From the NCBI GenBank assembly GCA_023078555.1, contig CM041199.1, forward strand, positions 5,399,315-5,463,314: 64,000 nucleotides of DNA, in the 5' to 3' direction. Source of the stretch: Ulva prolifera (Eukaryota; Chlorophyta; Ulvophyceae; Ulvales; Ulvaceae). Of this stretch, positions 1-13,474 are shown piece after piece. Under the pieces are notes generated by a model. That model made no database searches and was not told where the DNA came from. It saw nothing but the letters and a program-made list of their open reading frames with translations. Position 1 is the first letter of the stretch; the number at the start of each line of letters is the position of its first letter. The translations under genes were made by a program, and so were the position numbers.

Positions 1-3000
1 CGCCATGGGGTGCTCCACCATGTCTGCAGGCCAAAACAGTTGTGGCGAGAGTGCGCACGCACGAATGCTCCTTGGAAAGTAAATGCATGCAGCGCATGGG
101 GTGCAGGTACATATATGTAGCAGCATGCCGCCATCCATGAGATCACGACCACACTTGCAGCGCACAGCTTCTGGTCACACAGCATGAACATGGCACTGTG
201 ACACGGTTGAGGTGACACACGGAGAAGGATCGAGGTGACACGACCAATAGCTACATCAACACCTCGCGTCAGCAATCCCAGAGCAGCAAGCGCACCGTCA
301 ACGTCGTCCAGGAACGCTGCATCGTGCTCTGCCTGGAGATCCGCGTCGATGTCGTCATCCAGGAAAGCCGCGTCGTGCTCTGCTTCGAGGTCTGCCATAT
401 GCTGCTCAGCCTGCACCTGCTGATCAGCTGCCGCCATCTCCGCGTCCTCCTCTTCGAGCTCGTCATCAGCCATAGGGAATGGCAGGGCAGGGAAGCGCTC
501 TGGGACATTGGCATGCATGTCGGCCTCCATCTCCGCAATCATCGCCTCAGTCTCCTCCATCGCCATCTCAGCATCCCCATTGTCCACGCCACCGGCCTCC
601 CCAGCCACGCCGCCGTGGCGCACCGCGCCCACGTGGTCATGCAGCTCCTGAGCAGCCGCATGCATGTCGGCGAGCTGCGCCTGCGCCTCCTCGAGATCCA
701 TCTCGTCACCTTCGCCTGGGGCCAGCACATCGTGCGCTCCGATCCCGCCGTCATCCTCTGCAAGCATCGCGTCGATCACGTCGTCCGGCACATCGCCGGC
801 GCCGTCGTCATCGCTGCTGTGCGCCTCCACGTAGCCGCCGTTGTCGCCATTGAGGTCCCCGTTGCCTCCGGCAGCAGCACCGCCGCCTTCGCCGTCCGAG
901 TCATCGTCGTCATCCTCCTCATCATCATCCTCTTCGTGCGCGGCATGCATTTCGTCCTCGCTCGAGTCGCCGTCGCCGCGGTGGCCGCCGTCGGGGTTGT
1001 TCATGCCCTCGGCGAACTGCGGCGGGTCAAGTGCTTCATCGTCGTCCTGGTCAGCATCCTCCAGGACGCTGTCCATGTACTCCCGGTGCTCCTCGAAGTC
1101 GGCGTCAAAGCCGCCGTCCAGCTGCGCATCAAGAGCCGCGTCCATCTCGCCACCGTCCCCGTCCCGCCCGTCGCCAGCGACACCATCGTCGCCAATGTTC
1201 GGGAAGAGTTCTCGCAGCCCAGAGAGCGGCATTGCCTGCGACGCGTCCGCGGTGCCGACGCCGTAGCGCAGCGACTGGATCATGCCGGACAGGCCAGCCC
1301 CTCTGCCTCCGTCACCATTGCCTGGGGTGGTCGTGCCGCCGGCAATCAGGTGTGCCATCGCCGGATGAAGACTGGTGAGGTCGTTTGCGGCTGCGGAGAT
1401 CGCCGTGAGCACCGCGGCTGCAAGGTCTGTCGGCAACGGGGCCGCAGGCTGCGGCGAGGCGGCGGTGCCAGCCTCTGCCCGGCCGCCAGAGGCAGTCCAG
1501 CGCTCGAACGCTGGCAAGCTGCCGGCAAGCCGCAGCGCTCTCTGGGACTCCTGAAAGTCCCCCGCGCTTGCCGCAGCGCGCCCAGCTCGCATCAGCTGCC
1601 GCGCAAAAGAAGCGATGCGAGCGGGCAGCGTTGCCTGACCGGCACGCAGCAGCCTGGAGAGGACTGCCAGGAGCACAACTGCGGCCATCCTGCCTTCCTT
1701 GCGGGCATAGTTCACTGCCTCCAGTGCCAGTGGCAGCGCCTGGACACCGCCAGCGCTCCGCACAAGAGCGACAGCAGACTGCGACAGTGCCGGGCAGCGA
1801 GTGCCGTCGGCGGTCATGTGGAAGAGGATGCTCGCAAAGAGCTGCAGCCTGTGCGACGCCATCGCGTCACCGGCAGGCAGGAAGGCCAGGTGCTTCGTGG
1901 CCAGGGTCACCAGGGTATCCGGTGTCGGCTTGAAGTTGGCGTCGAGGGATCCGCGGTAGACATGCATCTGGGACATCGCCAGGGCGACGATCTGCGAGCT
2001 GTACTCCGTGGAGCGCATGTGCAGCGCGCACGCGATGCGCACGACTGTGGCGAGCAGGAAGTGCGAGTAGATGCTGGACAGCCCATGCATGCCCCAGACG
2101 ATCGGCGGGAGCGCGCTGAAGATGAGCAGCAGCAGAGGGTGCACGTCCGGGCTGCCCTCCGGCATCGCGGGCAGGCCAGAGATGCTCGACGACTCCGCGA
2201 TGATGACAGGCAGGGCCTTGGGGTAGCGGAGGATGAAGTTGAGCAGCGCGTGCAGCGACAGCGCAAGCATGAACGGCGCCTCGTGAGATGGCGCTAAGCT
2301 CCATGCGTTCTCGAGGATCCGCCTCTTGTAGTCGGCAGGAGCGACGGGCCGCGGGGGCCTGTTCAGCTGCCGCTTGCACGCCTTGAACGAGTCGGTGAGC
2401 CTCTGCACGACTGCCCGGATGGTCTGCACCGCCTCGTTCGGGAGTGGCTGATCTGCTGCCCCCGCCGCAGAGCTGGACGCTGGGCTCGCAGCAGCAGTGG
2501 GTGTCGCCTCTGCAGACACTGTGGAGCTGGTGCCCCGCGCCTTGATGCTGCCGTCGCCGTTGCGCTTTGCCGGGACGATGCTCGAGGCTGGTGCAGCAGC
2601 TTCGATCCCGGCCAGCGCTGGCCGCAGCTGAATGGACGTGGTGTCGCCTGGGGCGTATCTGCAGTTTCGTGAGACGGCATGCACGAACTGGAGGGGGTCT
2701 CTGTCAACGAAGTTCGCTGATGTGGCGGCAGAAATGAAAGCCCTCATCTGCAGCGTTGGCGTGCGCGAGCTGCCAGAGCGGCCATAGTCCGCACGAGCGA
2801 CTTTGTTGAACAGGCTGCAGACGTTGATGTCCATGACAACCTGTAAAGCACAGACCAGACATCAGAACCACCGAGCCTCTTGCACAACATGCTCAAAACC
2901 GGGCTCCCCGATATCACCGCGAGCAGGCATGTGACTCTGCTGCTGCGTACATCAGAGGCTGCTTCCGACAGTTGCATGGGTGGGGCGGCAACATCTTTGC

Positions 3001-6000
3001 AGGACATGCTGCAGCAGACAAACGCCCTTGCAATGAGCTATGCAGATCATTGCATCCAAACATGCCTGCTGCAAAACTGGCATGTATGCACAATAACAGT
3101 ACAACAGTGTGGCAATTTACACATATCGGGCCATTATATGGCAGAGCACTTAAACAAACCAACCCACAGCAACGACTGGCCTCCACGTGAGCAAAAACCA
3201 AACGTCAGTCTAGCCGATCATCCGGACAACAACCCAGGCACAACTACAACAAACGCGCCAACATTACAACAGTGGTACAATGACTCGATTCCCATGGACG
3301 ACACACATTGCTGGGCCCACCCATATGACAGATCCTGGAATTGTTGGACGCACTGCAGCAGAAGAAGCCAGATCGCGAGAGGCGTGTCCCCAGTGGCGCC
3401 ACACGGCAAAGCACACCTTCCTCAGAAGATCATGCAATCAACCGACGTAACTCGAGCGGCACACACTCTGGCACCATCTCAGACGACCAGACGCAGCCAG
3501 TCTGAAGACCGCACAAACACACTAGTGTGAAATGTCCACTGCAAGCAGGAGAAGCGCACCGGGAGACTGACATCAGGGTCTTCGACAAGCAAGCAGAGGA
3601 CCTGCGTGATGTCGCCCAGGGCACCTGTACACAGGGCTGGTGCCGGCATCGACATCAGGCATCGCGGCAAACCAGCGGCAACCATTGCCTGGGCGTTGGG
3701 CCATGACCGCGCCAGCTGTGCCATCAGCTGCAGCGTGGCAAAGAAGGCCCCACGCGGGTGCTCTGACGAGTGCATCTTCGTCTCGCTCAGGCTCTCCAGT
3801 GCAGGCGTCGGCATGTGAAGCGCATGCTTCTGCACGGTGGTGACCACAGAACAGCAGAGCTTCGTCAGCTGGGACTGGTCGCCCTCAGCCAGGAGCCCAC
3901 ACGGCCTCCAGTTCCCAGTGAAGATCTGGTTCAACCGCGTGTGCATGAGGTCCCGCTTGTGTGCTCCAGTCGCCTCATCTCCGGCACCTGCTGTGCCCTC
4001 ATCAGTGACCATCGCTTCTGCGCTCGCTGCGTCCGTGGCAGCGCCCTCCGGCTCCGCAGCAGCTGCGGGGTCGTCAGCCGCAGCGGCCTGCCTGTCTGAA
4101 GAAGCCAGCTGTGCATACAGCCTACGTCTGGCATTTGCACGCACGTGGCTCTGAGATCTGACTCGCAGCAGGCGGTTCACGATGCTCCTTGCCTCCTGGA
4201 CCTCTTCGCCGTTGCCCTGCCCTTGCACGTTTGCTGCGTCCGCAGAGTCGTTGGCAGGTGTGGGCAGCGATCCTGGCGCCCGGCGTCCCATGCTCACTTC
4301 CCGCGCATGACGGGCCAGCGATCGCGCAACGCTGTCGCGGGCCTGTGCTGCAGTTTGGCCGCGGGTTCCCTCAGCCTTGCCCTTCTCAGGCTGCAGGCGC
4401 GCAATCGCGACTGCGATGCCCATTACACAGTTCACCCACGGAGGAATGCCGCCGACGCTCTGCTTGGCTTTGGTGGAACCATCAGCGCAGTCTGGAACAG
4501 GCTTTGCACCAATGTCCTCCACCTTCTTGATTGCAGCACCACAGAGGACTGACAACAAGTCTGCCTTGGCTGCAAAATGGCGCGCAAACATAGACGACTT
4601 GGTGCAACACACAAGAATCAGGTGCAGGAAGACCTGCCTGCGACGCTCATCCTCGGCAGGTGCAGAGGCTGCCAACGCTGCCTTTGACGTTCCCGCTGCT
4701 CCGGGCTCAGCCTGGTCCACCTGCAACATCAAGCACGATCAGCATGACTGGTCTGCACAAGCACCCCCTGACATTGTAGCGATCGGTACTTATCAATGCA
4801 GCAGTACACTACAAACCGAATGGCCAGGGTGATCTTTATTCAGGTTATGAACGAGGGGCCCGATCACAACAGAACGAGCAACATGTGTGATGGCACATCT
4901 GTGGAGCAGAACCCTCACCGAAAGCAAAGATGAAAGCTCGGAGGCAATCCAGTCCTTGGCGGGTTCAGGGGCTGCGTGTGTCGCCTGCTGGAACAGCTGG
5001 GCGAGCAAGAACACATGGCCTGGATTCTGCATGCACAAGCGCATCGCCCCGGCCCCGAGGTCCGCAACAGTCGGCAGTGCCGCCTCCGGCACAAGCTCCA
5101 CTGCTGCGCCATCACTTCCGTTCGCCCGCTGCGCTGCTGCAGCCTTCTCCGACTGCGCCAGAGCCTGCGCCAGCGGATCGTCTGGACCCCGCGCAGCTGA
5201 TAGCGGCTGCTGCACGGCCGCGTCCCCCTGGCCTTCTTCGGCAGCGGGGGCCGCAGGCGCAGGGGTGGTCTCCCCAGACGCACTCGCAGTGCCCGGGCCG
5301 TTGCCGCGCGCCCGTGGCATCGCCGACCCTGCCCTGGCGCTGTCGCCAGCACCGGCTGCTGCCTGGCCCGCCCGCATCATGGACTCCACGTCATGCTCGA
5401 GAAAGTAATTGGCAAGCAACGGCACCTCATTCGATGAGATGCGGTTCATGACGAACTCAACCTGGTCTCGCGGAAAGCCCATGCCGTCGGAGAGCGCAGA
5501 GATTGATGATTCGGAAGGGACGAATGCCGGCCGGACCAGGTTCCGCGCAGGCCCCCACGGGCTCCCATTCCGCCCGATACCTGCAGGTGCCGCATCGAGG
5601 ATAGATGCGTTCACCCGGCCACCTGTTGGCGCGGGGACCGTCTTGTCCGCCTTCGATGCGTACGCAACACTCAGTGTCGAGACAAGGTGTGACAGGAGCG
5701 CAGGTGGGACGCCCGGTGCGACCGAAGCGCCAGCACTGAGAGACTCCCACAGCTGCAGCACAGCCCGGAGTGCAATCCCCTGGATCTCATGCACGACCTC
5801 TCCCGCGGGGCGGGCAGGTGCTGCATCGGCGGGGCCATCGACATCAGGCAGAGCGAGTCCCATAAGGGAGGCGGAGGGCTGTTGCATGAGGGAGCGCTGG
5901 TGGAGCAGCAGTGAGAAGAGGGTGAGGAAGGTGCTCAGCATCGGGGCAGCGACTGATGCGGCGTCAGCCCACGACTTTGCATTCGAGGCTGCAGCTCCCC

Positions 6001-9000
6001 CGGAGCGTGAGGCGGTTGCTGTGGCAGATGGAGCGGTGGCTGCCGTCGCGCCGGGGGTGTCTTCAGCGTCCATTGCAGCGCCGTCAGTGGATTCCGGCAC
6101 CGCCGCTGCCTCAGCGCTGTCATTTGCTGCGGAGGTCTGAGTCCGTGGTGCGGTACGGGATGGACCCTGTGCAGCCGAGGACTCTGCAGCCTTGGCTTCT
6201 GCAGCCTTCCGGAGCACGGCACAGGCCGCAGCGATGGCATCGGAGAAGCGCTCTGCAAGGGACTCGAAGCCCCCCACAGCATGGAGGTATGATATCATGA
6301 GGGAGTAGTACTCTTTGCGCCGCATCTCATACAGGCACACGCGGGTGTCCTCTCCGCACACAGCCAGACGCTGCATGACACGGATCAGCGTGCGGGCATC
6401 GCAGCTGTCGAAACCGTCCGCCGGGCGTATTGCTGCGGCTGAGTCCAGCGCATGCTTCCGGCCCTGCGCGAGGAAGGCGAGGGCACGATGCGTGTGAGGC
6501 GTCAAGATGCAGCCGGTGGCGGGATCAGCGGCAGGGGTGGCCGGGGAAGAGGTGCCCCGCCTGTACCGTGTTGTTGGGTGGTGCACGCACTTGCAGACAG
6601 CGGCGTGAAATAGCCGCACGTTGTGCTCGGCGTTCTGCAGCAACGAGGGCAACTGCAGGAGCGGGGCCGTGGTGGATGTCTTGGACGCAACCGCACGAGG
6701 CTCCTTTGGAGATACACGCCAGAGGGATGCGGCAACTTTCGTGGCGACTTCCGGCTTCACGGCTCCTGGAAGCGCTGCTGCCCAGCCGCGCTCCGCATCG
6801 ATTTTCGCTTGCTGCGCATTCAAAGTCGACTTGGCATCAGGAGAATCAATCCACTCCTGGGCTGAGGGGTGCAATGACTTGACAGCAAGGTCGAAAGCCG
6901 TGATCTTGGACATGATTGATTGGCCATCGGAGGTCGGGACGGTGAGCTGCTCCAGCACGGACGGCAGCAGGCGAACCAGCTCGGTCGCGAGCGCGAGCGT
7001 GGACACAGCCCGTGCAACTGCAGATGCAGTTGCCTCCGGGGCGGAGTATGGCAGCGCAGACGCAGCGGACTTCCCAGTGGCCTCTTCACCAGCGGCGGAG
7101 AGAGCAGCCATCTCGTCCAAGGCCTGCTGCACGTGCGTGTTGAGCGCGTCCATCGTCAGCGGAGCGATGCGAGTGACAATGCTGACCTGGCTGGCACGCA
7201 GCACCTGCGTGGGCAGCAGTGACGCCCGGACGCTGCGATCCAGGATCAACGCGGGCGGCATACGTGGCATGTTGTGCAGCCGCAGCAGAAGGTCGAAACA
7301 GCCCTGCACATACACAATACGCTCGGTTCTGCAGTCACTTTTGCTATGCGGTCTTGGCAAACAACAAGCGAAGGGATTGACTGCGCTCTCACATCACATG
7401 CAGCGAATTGCATTATACATCACCTATGTTGACTCGATGCCGCAGGATCATGATTCAACACCGCTGCATTTCTTAACAAATATTGCACTACACTTGTGGG
7501 CAATATGGAGTAGGTGTATCATCAGACAAGGCAGATCAGACAGGGCACCGTACCTTGTCATCGAGAGCTTTGATCCCGATATGTGAGCTGGACAGCGTCA
7601 TCATCATGTCTAGGATGTGTACAGCGTTGTTGAGCATGGCCTCCAGCTTCTGCGGCTTGGCTTCCCAGTGTGACCACTCGTTCACCACACCGGAGGGCCC
7701 GATGCCAGGCAGCCAGCCCTGCTGGATTGCCGGGTTTCCAGGAGACAGTGCCACGACGGTATCTGCAGCCTGGCCTTCTGCCGCAGACGCGCTGGCTCCA
7801 GCTGCAGAGTCGCTGCCGCCTGGAGCTTCGGCCGTGGCTCCCGCAGCTGCGCCCTGGTCAGGTTTCAGCTCATCGGGCGTCTTGCCGACTCGGCATTGCA
7901 GGGCTTCTTCGTCGCCCCCAACAGCACACAGCACCTGCGCACCCCCACAGTGCCTGATGCTCAGCACCGTAGCTGTGAGCTGTCGAGCGTGCAGAACAGA
8001 ACCAGCATGAGAACGTGAACACGGAGAAGATGCTGCAGATGTCGGGCAGAGCAGTGGCGCATGGACCTAAGGCCGTGGTGCATGGCAGCCTTCGCGGCAA
8101 ACCGGGTAGGGTCATCGTTGACAGTTTACCGTCCATGTGGCTGGACACATGCAAATAGACTGGACGCAGCAGTGCTGTGGCGGGATGAGCGTATGCCAAA
8201 TGATACCATAACACATACTGTTTTTTTCTTCACATACTTGAACTGGCGTGCAGCATGGCTCTGCAGAAACAAGCAGATGTTGGCGGGGGCTGCGTACCCG
8301 CAGTGCCGCCAGCACTGCATCGACAGCTTGGTAGCACAGGGCATGCGGCATGTGTCGCACTAGCTCCTCCAGGCCACTGGAAAAGTCGGGAAGCTGCAAA
8401 GGCGAAACTCCTGCCGGATCTGGCGTGCAGTATGCTCGATGAGATAGCAACGGCACCAGCGCTCGCAGGGGCGCATGCTCCGTGATGAGCGCTCGCCCCT
8501 TCTCATGCAGGCAGAAGGCTTCAAGCATCATTGGGACACTGGAGACAACGTTTGCATCTGGTAGAACACCTGCAACAAGATGAATGAGATGTGATGCAAA
8601 GGCAGACAGCTCGCTGGATTGACAGAGCCCAACACTCAGAGAGGATGACTCGAGCACTTTACCATGTGCAGCAGGTTGTTGTCACCCGCGCACATGTCCA
8701 CATTGAGCAAGTGAGAGGGAACCGTGTACCCCAGCGAGTGGGAGATCAACAGAGACACCTGAGCAGAGGCGAAATGAGGACCCATGTCTCCAAATTCTAG
8801 GTCTAGTGTCGACGGCTTACGTGCGCTTGCCACATTTTCACTAATACTAAGTGGCCCTACATTGAATGGCTTGTCGCCATGCAGTGTTCAGCCTAACGGC
8901 CCCGATAGGTGACTATCACAAGTGGTGTGCGGCCAGCATGATGGGCGGAACGAGGCGCACCATCTCGGAGCATCTGAACAAATGCAGCTGGCATTCCACC

Positions 9001-12000
9001 ATCAAAGCATACTGCAAAGTGCGTTGGCTCCGTGTGGATCATGTCGAGAATGACCCGCATGAAGGTGTGCAACAATGGTCCTCCATAATGCCTTGCATTC
9101 AGCATGATCTTGCGGCAGATCCGAGACAGAGCCAAGAAGTCGGCTTCCTCTGCTCCCCCATCATGACCCTGGCTGTAACGGGCCTGGAAGTACACGTTGA
9201 CAGCCGCCTGCAGCAGTCAATATCAAGTGAACGCTGAATCCTACAAACAGAAGTATGCGCGCCACTGCTTTGCATATTCCAGCGAAGCATGGCTGCAGGA
9301 CTGAATGTCAAAGAAATAGTTGCGACGTTCTTTGAGTGCCATACTGAGGAAAACGGCAGCATAGTAGAGGATACATCCGACATAAGCAGCCTGATACATG
9401 CACTGCCATGGAAGCATTGCTGTGTGTGGTAACATGCATGTTCGTGGCATCTGCTGTGTTTGGCATCGAATGTGTACGTAAAGCCTGTGGGATAACTGCT
9501 GACCTGGCCCAAAGCGATCATGCGAGCGATAGAGATGCACTTGCAGCGCCAACCATGATTGGCCAGTAAGCCGTGCAGCTCGCTAGTGGAAGGCACTGCA
9601 CTGCAGTCATACCTTCATCAGGTTGCGTAGCCGAGCTGGGACCACTCCCGTATCTGTGGGCGGAAACGCCGATTCTGATGCTGAGGATGATTCTTGCACC
9701 ACACTCTCTGCATCAATTTGTGTCCTCGCACACAGCTCCAGGACCTTTGCACAACCGCCCTGCTCCAGGAACAGCGTGCATGCTGGCCCAGACACCTCAA
9801 AGTACACATCCAGCATCTTCAGCATGGTGATTGCGGCATTGTAGAACTGTGGAGCACGTGCCTCCAGGCCCTGCACGATTCAATAAACAATTCACATGCG
9901 ATCACGGCTATGTGACTGCAAGGAGGCGTGTCATAGGGAGCTAGTATGGCAATCCTGAAGTCATGCTGCAGATCCACCAGGCCTTCAAGATGTGTGTGCT
10001 GCCCACAATCAAACCGATTCGATGCTAGACAGTGGCACCTGGACGAGTTGCACGGCTGCAAGCATTCAGTGCATGGCACATGTCAGTGACAAACCAGATT
10101 GAACAGCTCTATCCAGTCTGCAGTCCCTGGCCTCTATCAAACTCAAGCCTTACAGATTGCGGAGGGCCACAGGAAGCAGGCGGCAACAGATGGCAGAAAG
10201 CAAAGGACACATTTGTATTGCTGCGACCTCAGAAGCGTACTGTAAGCAATGATGGGATGACCCATGCCTCGGCTGGGGGATTGCTGCTGGACGGAGGTGC
10301 AGTAAATAGAGTAATCAAATTGTGCAAGACTGAAGTAAAAGCCTCCACATACGGCACATCAAATGGTTCCAGACCGCTGTCTGCAGCAGCATCCGAACCT
10401 GCGACTGGCGGCTGGGACGGCCCTTCGTGGTTGGTAGACACGCCCAAGCCCACATTTCCCGAGCTGTCAATGGCACTGCCCTGCACATGCATACTCATCT
10501 TCATGCACAAACTTGCTGAGCACTAGCAGGTCATTGCAAGCCGCAATATTTCGCTGCTGATACATTCACCAATCCATGAAGCCCCAAAGAGCCACATCGC
10601 CAGGACATGCCCATGACCTGCTTTATGCATGCCATTGCCCTGAAGGGATCACTGCATGTGAACTGCATGTGGCACAGACATCAACAGTAGAAGATGAAGC
10701 CTCCCAGTACACACCTGTGCGACCATCCACTTGACAACTTGGTCTAGTATCACTGCAAAGAAGCAGGAGGGGCCGGAGTGCAGCAGTTTGTGAAGAGCCG
10801 GGGAGCGAGCCTGACGGTGCATTGTCGCCAATGCAGCGATTCCAAACAGCGCAGCCCGGCGCACAGATAGAGGTGTGCCCTTGATGTCCAAAATGAGCTC
10901 CTGAACCTCTTCCAGCAGCTGCGGCTCGGATCGCTTCAGCGCTGTCAGCAGCCCTGCACATATGCATGAGCAGTGAGTGGCATGTGGGTGTCACATGAGC
11001 ATGGTATGCTTCAATAGCTTTGGACTTTCGACATTGTGTACGATCTGGAATGGCGCCACGCGAAATACACGTATCAGCCATACACCGAAATTGAAGCCAG
11101 CTTGGCAGGTGTGGAGGAGGAGAATCAGGCAAATAACAAGCAAGCCTCAAACGCAATGAGAACCATTCAATCACTCACTGGCTTGCATCAGACAACTTTC
11201 AATAGTGACGGAAGTCGCAAGCAAAAACAAGCTGAACAATGATGGCCCAACCGTGTGCAGCGATTCCTTCACGCAGAGTGCAGCATGTTCAACGGCAAGG
11301 CAGCTCAGGTCGGTAGAGCATAATCACAACGATGACAAAGGAAACTGCGACATGTATCGCGAATGTCTCGAGTTGGAGCCGCACTCAGGCCGGATGACTT
11401 GCTCGACGCTATGAACGCGTACATTGCCTTCATCCGCATGCGCAGCACGAAGTGCCTGTACGCGGTCTCCTGGCATCGACGGTATGACCGAACAGCAATC
11501 ATGACATAGAATTTCAAATTCATATCAGATGCTGTGGTCGATGCGGGATCAACGCCTCGGGCTTGGACGATACGGCGGGTTGCCTCTCGGTCCGTTGCCG
11601 ACATGTCTCTAGCAGGACTCATGTCACTCGCCTGGATGCCCTTCCTGGAAGGTCGTTGTGACATCAGATCATTTGGCCACATCATGTTTAAAGGGCAGAG
11701 GTCGTCGATCTTCACGTCCTTTGCGTCGGAGACAAAGGTCTTCAGCGGAACAGCCTGCGCGACAAAGCGTTTTGTACAGGTCGCGCAGACAACTGGAGAT
11801 ACTAAATCAAAAACTGGCAACTCACCTCCGTCCGACAGGTCACCATCACAATGCTGCGCAGGCGCTGAGTCCACGTCTGCAGCGAAGTTGAAAGGTTCAT
11901 AGATCCTTTCTTGGTTGCATACTCTAGCATGACGTCCATCGCAGCCTCCGAGACCTCAATGTCGTGATGCCCAAGCAGCAGGGAGATTGCCTGCAGGAAC

Positions 12001-12835
12001 CGCAGACTGACAGGCCTGTGCTGACAGGCTGAACCTGGCACTGGTGCAACATTGAGAAAACCAGATTTGTGCTGATATGACACCACAACATAACAGCACA
12101 AATCCACGCAATGGAGCTAAACTTTGACCGACCGGCAGAACTGAGGCTAGGACAAGGAGTGGGCATGGCGCCCACAGCAGGCGGGATTGCCAAAATGGAA
12201 CAAACGAGCGCCATGAGACGATGTGCAGCCGTATTGCAGAGTGCAAGGCAGGAACATACCTCCAATGAGTTGTACAGCTGCTTGTGCAAGCAAGTCCTGA
12301 GAAGCGTGCATGTGGTTGTCAAGATTGACAACACATTGCGCTTTGGAAACTCAGTGTCTGACTCGGGCTTTGAGAGATCCCGTAAATCAAGCTCTGTCCT
12401 CCCATAAAGAAGTTTCTCCAGATAATCATCGAAATGATTGAGTAATGGGATCCAGTGATGAAGATCTCTCTGCAACACCATCAAAACGAGTGTATTCGAG
12501 GCGGAGTTGGAGCCTGAACATAGCTGCATGGCCTGCACGATATACCAGTGCAATACAACTAGCACTTTTATGTCTGTGGCCAAATGTACTATGTATGATC
12601 AAAGCCCAGTTATATGATCGAAGCCCGGACACAAGTCTCCGATGGCACGGCCGTGACACACCTTTTCGTACTCCCACGAAAAGTCTTCCAGGACCTCAAA
12701 CATTCGGTCGGCATCATAGTCAATGATTTTTGCCTGAAGTGATGCGATAGGGAATGGCTGCACAGAAGCACGGCGAACAGTTATCGGAGGAGTGCATGCT
12801 TCGATAGCGCAAGAGGCACCACAAACCATCCACAA
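1..12835 (-). CDS. UPL1/UPL2-like giant HECT E3 ubiquitin ligase, N-terminal three quarters (partial; catalytic end outside window)
   Basis: Plant UPL1/UPL2 and animal HUWE1 are very large E3 ligases with armadillo-like DUF908/DUF913 regions, a UBA, a UIM, an acidic stretch and a C-terminal HECT domain. Seen on the minus strand: a first recognisable exon (ending about 12662) with FEVLEDFSWEYEK, spliced to an exon at 12469-12260 with DLHHWIPLLNHFDDYLEKLL, the classic UPL1 N-terminus. Short helical exons follow between 12.05 and 7.55 kb. Then come three long exons: about 7305-4919, 4720-3567 and 2841-224. The 7305-4919 exon has a UBA (about 5515-5375, with MGFPRDQVEFVM) and a UIM-like DDPLAQALAQSEKA. 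The last exon has a D/E-rich tract near 950-870. The HECT domain and stop codon lie beyond base 1. The true start is uncertain: an ATG exists at 12835, but an exon starting near 12757 after GTGCAG is equally possible. Family assignment is firm; exact small-exon borders are not. Confidence 0.9.
860..970 (-). other. Acidic low-complexity tract of the UPL1-like ligase
   Basis: The minus strand encodes a run dominated by Asp and Glu (for example HEEDDDEEDDDDDSDGEG). It sits in the region between UBA/UIM and HECT that is also acidic in plant UPL1 and HUWE1. On the plus strand the same bases give only TCATCC-type repeats. Confidence 0.75.
5370..5515 (-). other. UBA domain segment of the UPL1-like ligase
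   Basis: Within the large exon, the minus-strand reading gives SALSDGMGFPRDQVEFVM and then a second helix pair ending VPLLANYFLEHD. This is the three-helix UBA pattern with the MGF loop that contacts ubiquitin. A UIM-like acidic helix (DDPLAQALAQSEKA) lies about 200 bases further along the coding direction. The order UBA then UIM matches plant UPL1/UPL2. Confidence 0.85.
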
Positions 12836-13474
12836 GTTGTCCCTGAGAGACAGCCTGTCGAGACTGATCGTACCCTTTCATTGACCTTCGCATCAATTCG
12901 AACCATTTCACTCGCTCCGGGCCTTCATCGGCGCTCCAAAACGAACAGACGCCGAGGACCAAACATGTCCCCGACTGCACACGACACTACTCAGTAAGCT
13001 TGTCGATGGAATTTGTTTCTAGCAAAGACCGGCGCGGACTCCTCGTGAACATACAGGAAGGTGAGACCATGTATTTGACGCGCTCAGCTCTGCAGAGAGC
13101 AATCAGGCTATACCAATGGTATGATTTGTATGCATGTTGGCTGGATTCAACAAGATGGGAGAAGTATGCGCTCTCATGGGGTGGGTGTGATCGCGGGATT
13201 GCGAAGCCTGGCAAGCAGCCTGTAGCCATGACCATGCTTGCACGTAGCTCGTAAACAATCCCTCGGCTGTCGAAACAGCCGCAAGTACGCAACTGTATGG
13301 AATGCATATTGCTCACACGCTTTCATTTGACGATCCAGAGCAAATGATGCTGAGATTGTGTCCCGTTGTATCTGCCTCGCACGTGCTGTCGACGCTAGGC
13401 ATTGCGCCCAGTACAAAACAGTCGTGTATGCAACAACATGGTTCAGAACTGCTTTACAAATGCTACCTTATATA
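12836..13474. other. Spacer between the UPL1-like 5' end and the GlpX 3' end
   Basis: About 640 bases that should hold the UPL1-like promoter or 5' leader and the GlpX 3' UTR, as both genes are on the minus strand. A plus-strand open stretch at 13000-13254 reads protein-like, but it has no recognisable domain and I do not call it. Further 5' exons of the ligase could also lie here. Confidence 0.4.

Noticed and set aside
324..2297. 657-residue plus-strand open frame
   Set aside because: Antisense to the acidic and helical exon of the UPL1-like ligase. Its protein has odd composition and no domain.
13000..13254. 84-residue plus-strand frame near the UPL1-like 5' end
   Set aside because: Reads protein-like but is isolated, has no known domain, and the opposite strand is also open.
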